From assembly GCF_023369855.1 (NCBI RefSeq), contig NZ_JAMBPP010000004.1, positions 248,001 through 312,000 of the forward strand: a stretch of DNA of 64,000 bases. The letters are read 5' to 3'. Source of the stretch: Actinotalea alkalitolerans (GTDB lineage: Bacteria > Actinomycetota > Actinomycetes > Actinomycetales > Cellulomonadaceae). A program made the translations under genes and the position numbers. Below the pieces are notes generated by a model. It saw only the letters and a list, made by a program, of their open reading frames with translations. It did no database searches and was not told the DNA's origin. Each line of letters begins with the position of its first letter. Position 1 is the first letter of the stretch. Positions 63,385-64,000 of the stretch are shown here, piece after piece.

Positions 63385-63558
63385 ATGACCACCGAGCACC
63401 CGTCTTCCGCCTTCGAGGATGCGACCCTCGCTGCGGATGCCATCGGCACCGATGCCTGCTGCTCGGTGGAGCAGCGCGCCACCTGCTGCGGTCCTGGGGA
63501 GAAGGGCGGCTGCTGTGACGTCGAGCAGGCCGTCGGCGGAGGCTGCGGCTGCCGATGA
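63385..63558 (+). CDS. 57-residue cysteine-rich peptide (possible metal-binding protein)
   Basis: The product has eight cysteines in the last 34 residues: DACCSVEQRATCCGPGEKGG, CCDVEQAVGGGCGCR. The spacing of three CC pairs and a CGC end resembles metallothionein-like or metalloid-binding tails, such as the CCGP-type segments near arsenic genes. ATG 63385 follows AAGGAG at normal distance (GTG 63382 is adjacent). Divergent from the SigZ-like gene, so a sigma-controlled metal response is inferred but unproven. Confidence 0.65.
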   Translation: MTTEHPSSAFEDATLAADAIGTDACCSVEQRATCCGPGEKGGCCDVEQAVGGGCGCR

Positions 63559-63620
63559 GCGCGGTCGTGCGCACCACCGAGGCAGTCGGGGTCGAGCCGG
63601 CTGCCGATGGACGCAGGGCG

Positions 63621-64000
63621 TCAGCGGTCGATCGGCGCGGCCAGGTCCGCGCGCGCCCGATGCTCGGCGGGGTGCGGCGCCGTGAGCGCGTCGCTGATCA
63701 GTGAGCAGGTCGGCGCTGCAGGCAGTGACGCGGGTCGACCGACCAGGAAGCCCTGCACCGCGTCGGCGCCGAGCTCGCACCACTGCCGCAGGTCGTCCTC
63801 CTCCTCGATGCCCTCGACGACGAGCTGCGCGCCGGTCCGGTGCACGAACTCGATGAGCGCGCCGCCCAGGGCCTGGCGGACGGGGCTCGAGCAGACGTCC
63901 TGGGTGAGCGAGATGTCGAGCTTGATGATGTCGGGACTCAGCTGCACGATGTGCTGCAGGCTCGAGAAGCCTGCACCGGCGTCGTCGACCGCGATCGACA
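63621..64000 (-). CDS. EAL-domain protein, C-terminal part (partial)
   Basis: The gene enters from beyond the right edge. Visible residues include IAVDDAGAGFSSLQHIVQLS, PDIIKLDISLTQDV, QLVVEGIEEEDDLRQW and GADAVQGFLVGRPA, the second half of an EAL cyclic-di-GMP phosphodiesterase domain. DDAGAG replaces the common DDFGTG, and KLD and VEGIE keep the metal/lysine motifs. Other domains, if any, lie outside the window. Confidence 0.88.
   Translation of the reverse strand, partial: SIAVDDAGAGFSSLQHIVQLSPDIIKLDISLTQDVCSSPVRQALGGALIEFVHRTGAQLVVEGIEEEDDLRQWCELGADAVQGFLVGRPASLPAAPTCSLISDALTAPHPAEHRARADLAAPIDR

Overview
The window is very GC-rich (by eye around 70 %) and carries markers of a high-GC Gram-positive actinobacterium: DUF3145 and DUF3052 proteins, a PucR-type FasR beside fabD-fabH-acpP-fabF, a RamB-type regulator beside aceA/aceB, a homodimeric E1 (aceE), the RNase H/phosphatase fusion and an actinobacterial RNase P RNA. 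A Micrococcales member close to Cellulomonas is my best guess; that is inference from gene content, not a search.

Layout. 1-17,800 is chromosomal: the end of a GH13 gene, dgt, dnaG, a PhzF isomerase, a class F sortase next to an ice-binding-like (DUF3494) surface protein, an orphan sugar-binding lipoprotein, a complete FrcBCA-like CUT2 sugar importer with two sugar-kinase-type genes under a divergent LacI regulator, a DUF4386 protein, an XRE regulator with its membrane partner, a coiled-coil protein and a lipoprotein.

17,841-36,859 is a mobile element of about 19 kb inserted in the 3' end of tRNA-Asn(GTT). It is bounded by perfect 57-bp direct repeats, with a tyrosine integrase just inside the left end and a MobF relaxase plus an excisionase-like protein at the right end. 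No type IV secretion or FtsK/TraB-type transfer gene is visible, so it looks mobilizable rather than self-transmissible. Cargo: a flavin-dependent oxidoreductase, an acetyltransferase, a DUF1349 protein, an AsnC remnant, an ABC transporter and a HepT-MntA toxin-antitoxin pair. The most unusual part is 25.1-32.05 kb: single small genes on either strand, separated by a repeat (core CGCGGCATGAGCGYGCG) that always points the same way. One unit of about 320 bp occurs twice, from repeat to repeat. This looks like a gene-cassette array, but the repeats are not recognisable integron attC sites. Most unit genes have a -10-like hexamer 5-7 nt before the start codon and may be leaderless.

36,860-64,000 is chromosomal again: a CAT-anticodon tRNA, the glyoxylate shunt (RamB-type regulator, aceA, aceB), peptide deformylase, the fatty-acid synthesis initiation operon under FasR, aceE, a DUF3052 protein and an AhpE-like peroxiredoxin, tRNA-Val, a tightly coupled Nif3 / zinc-ribbon / RNase H-phosphatase operon, yaaA, a tautomerase-like protein, rnpB, a thioesterase, a methyltransferase, a SigZ-like sigma factor facing a tiny cysteine-rich peptide, and the C-terminal part of an EAL-domain protein at the edge.
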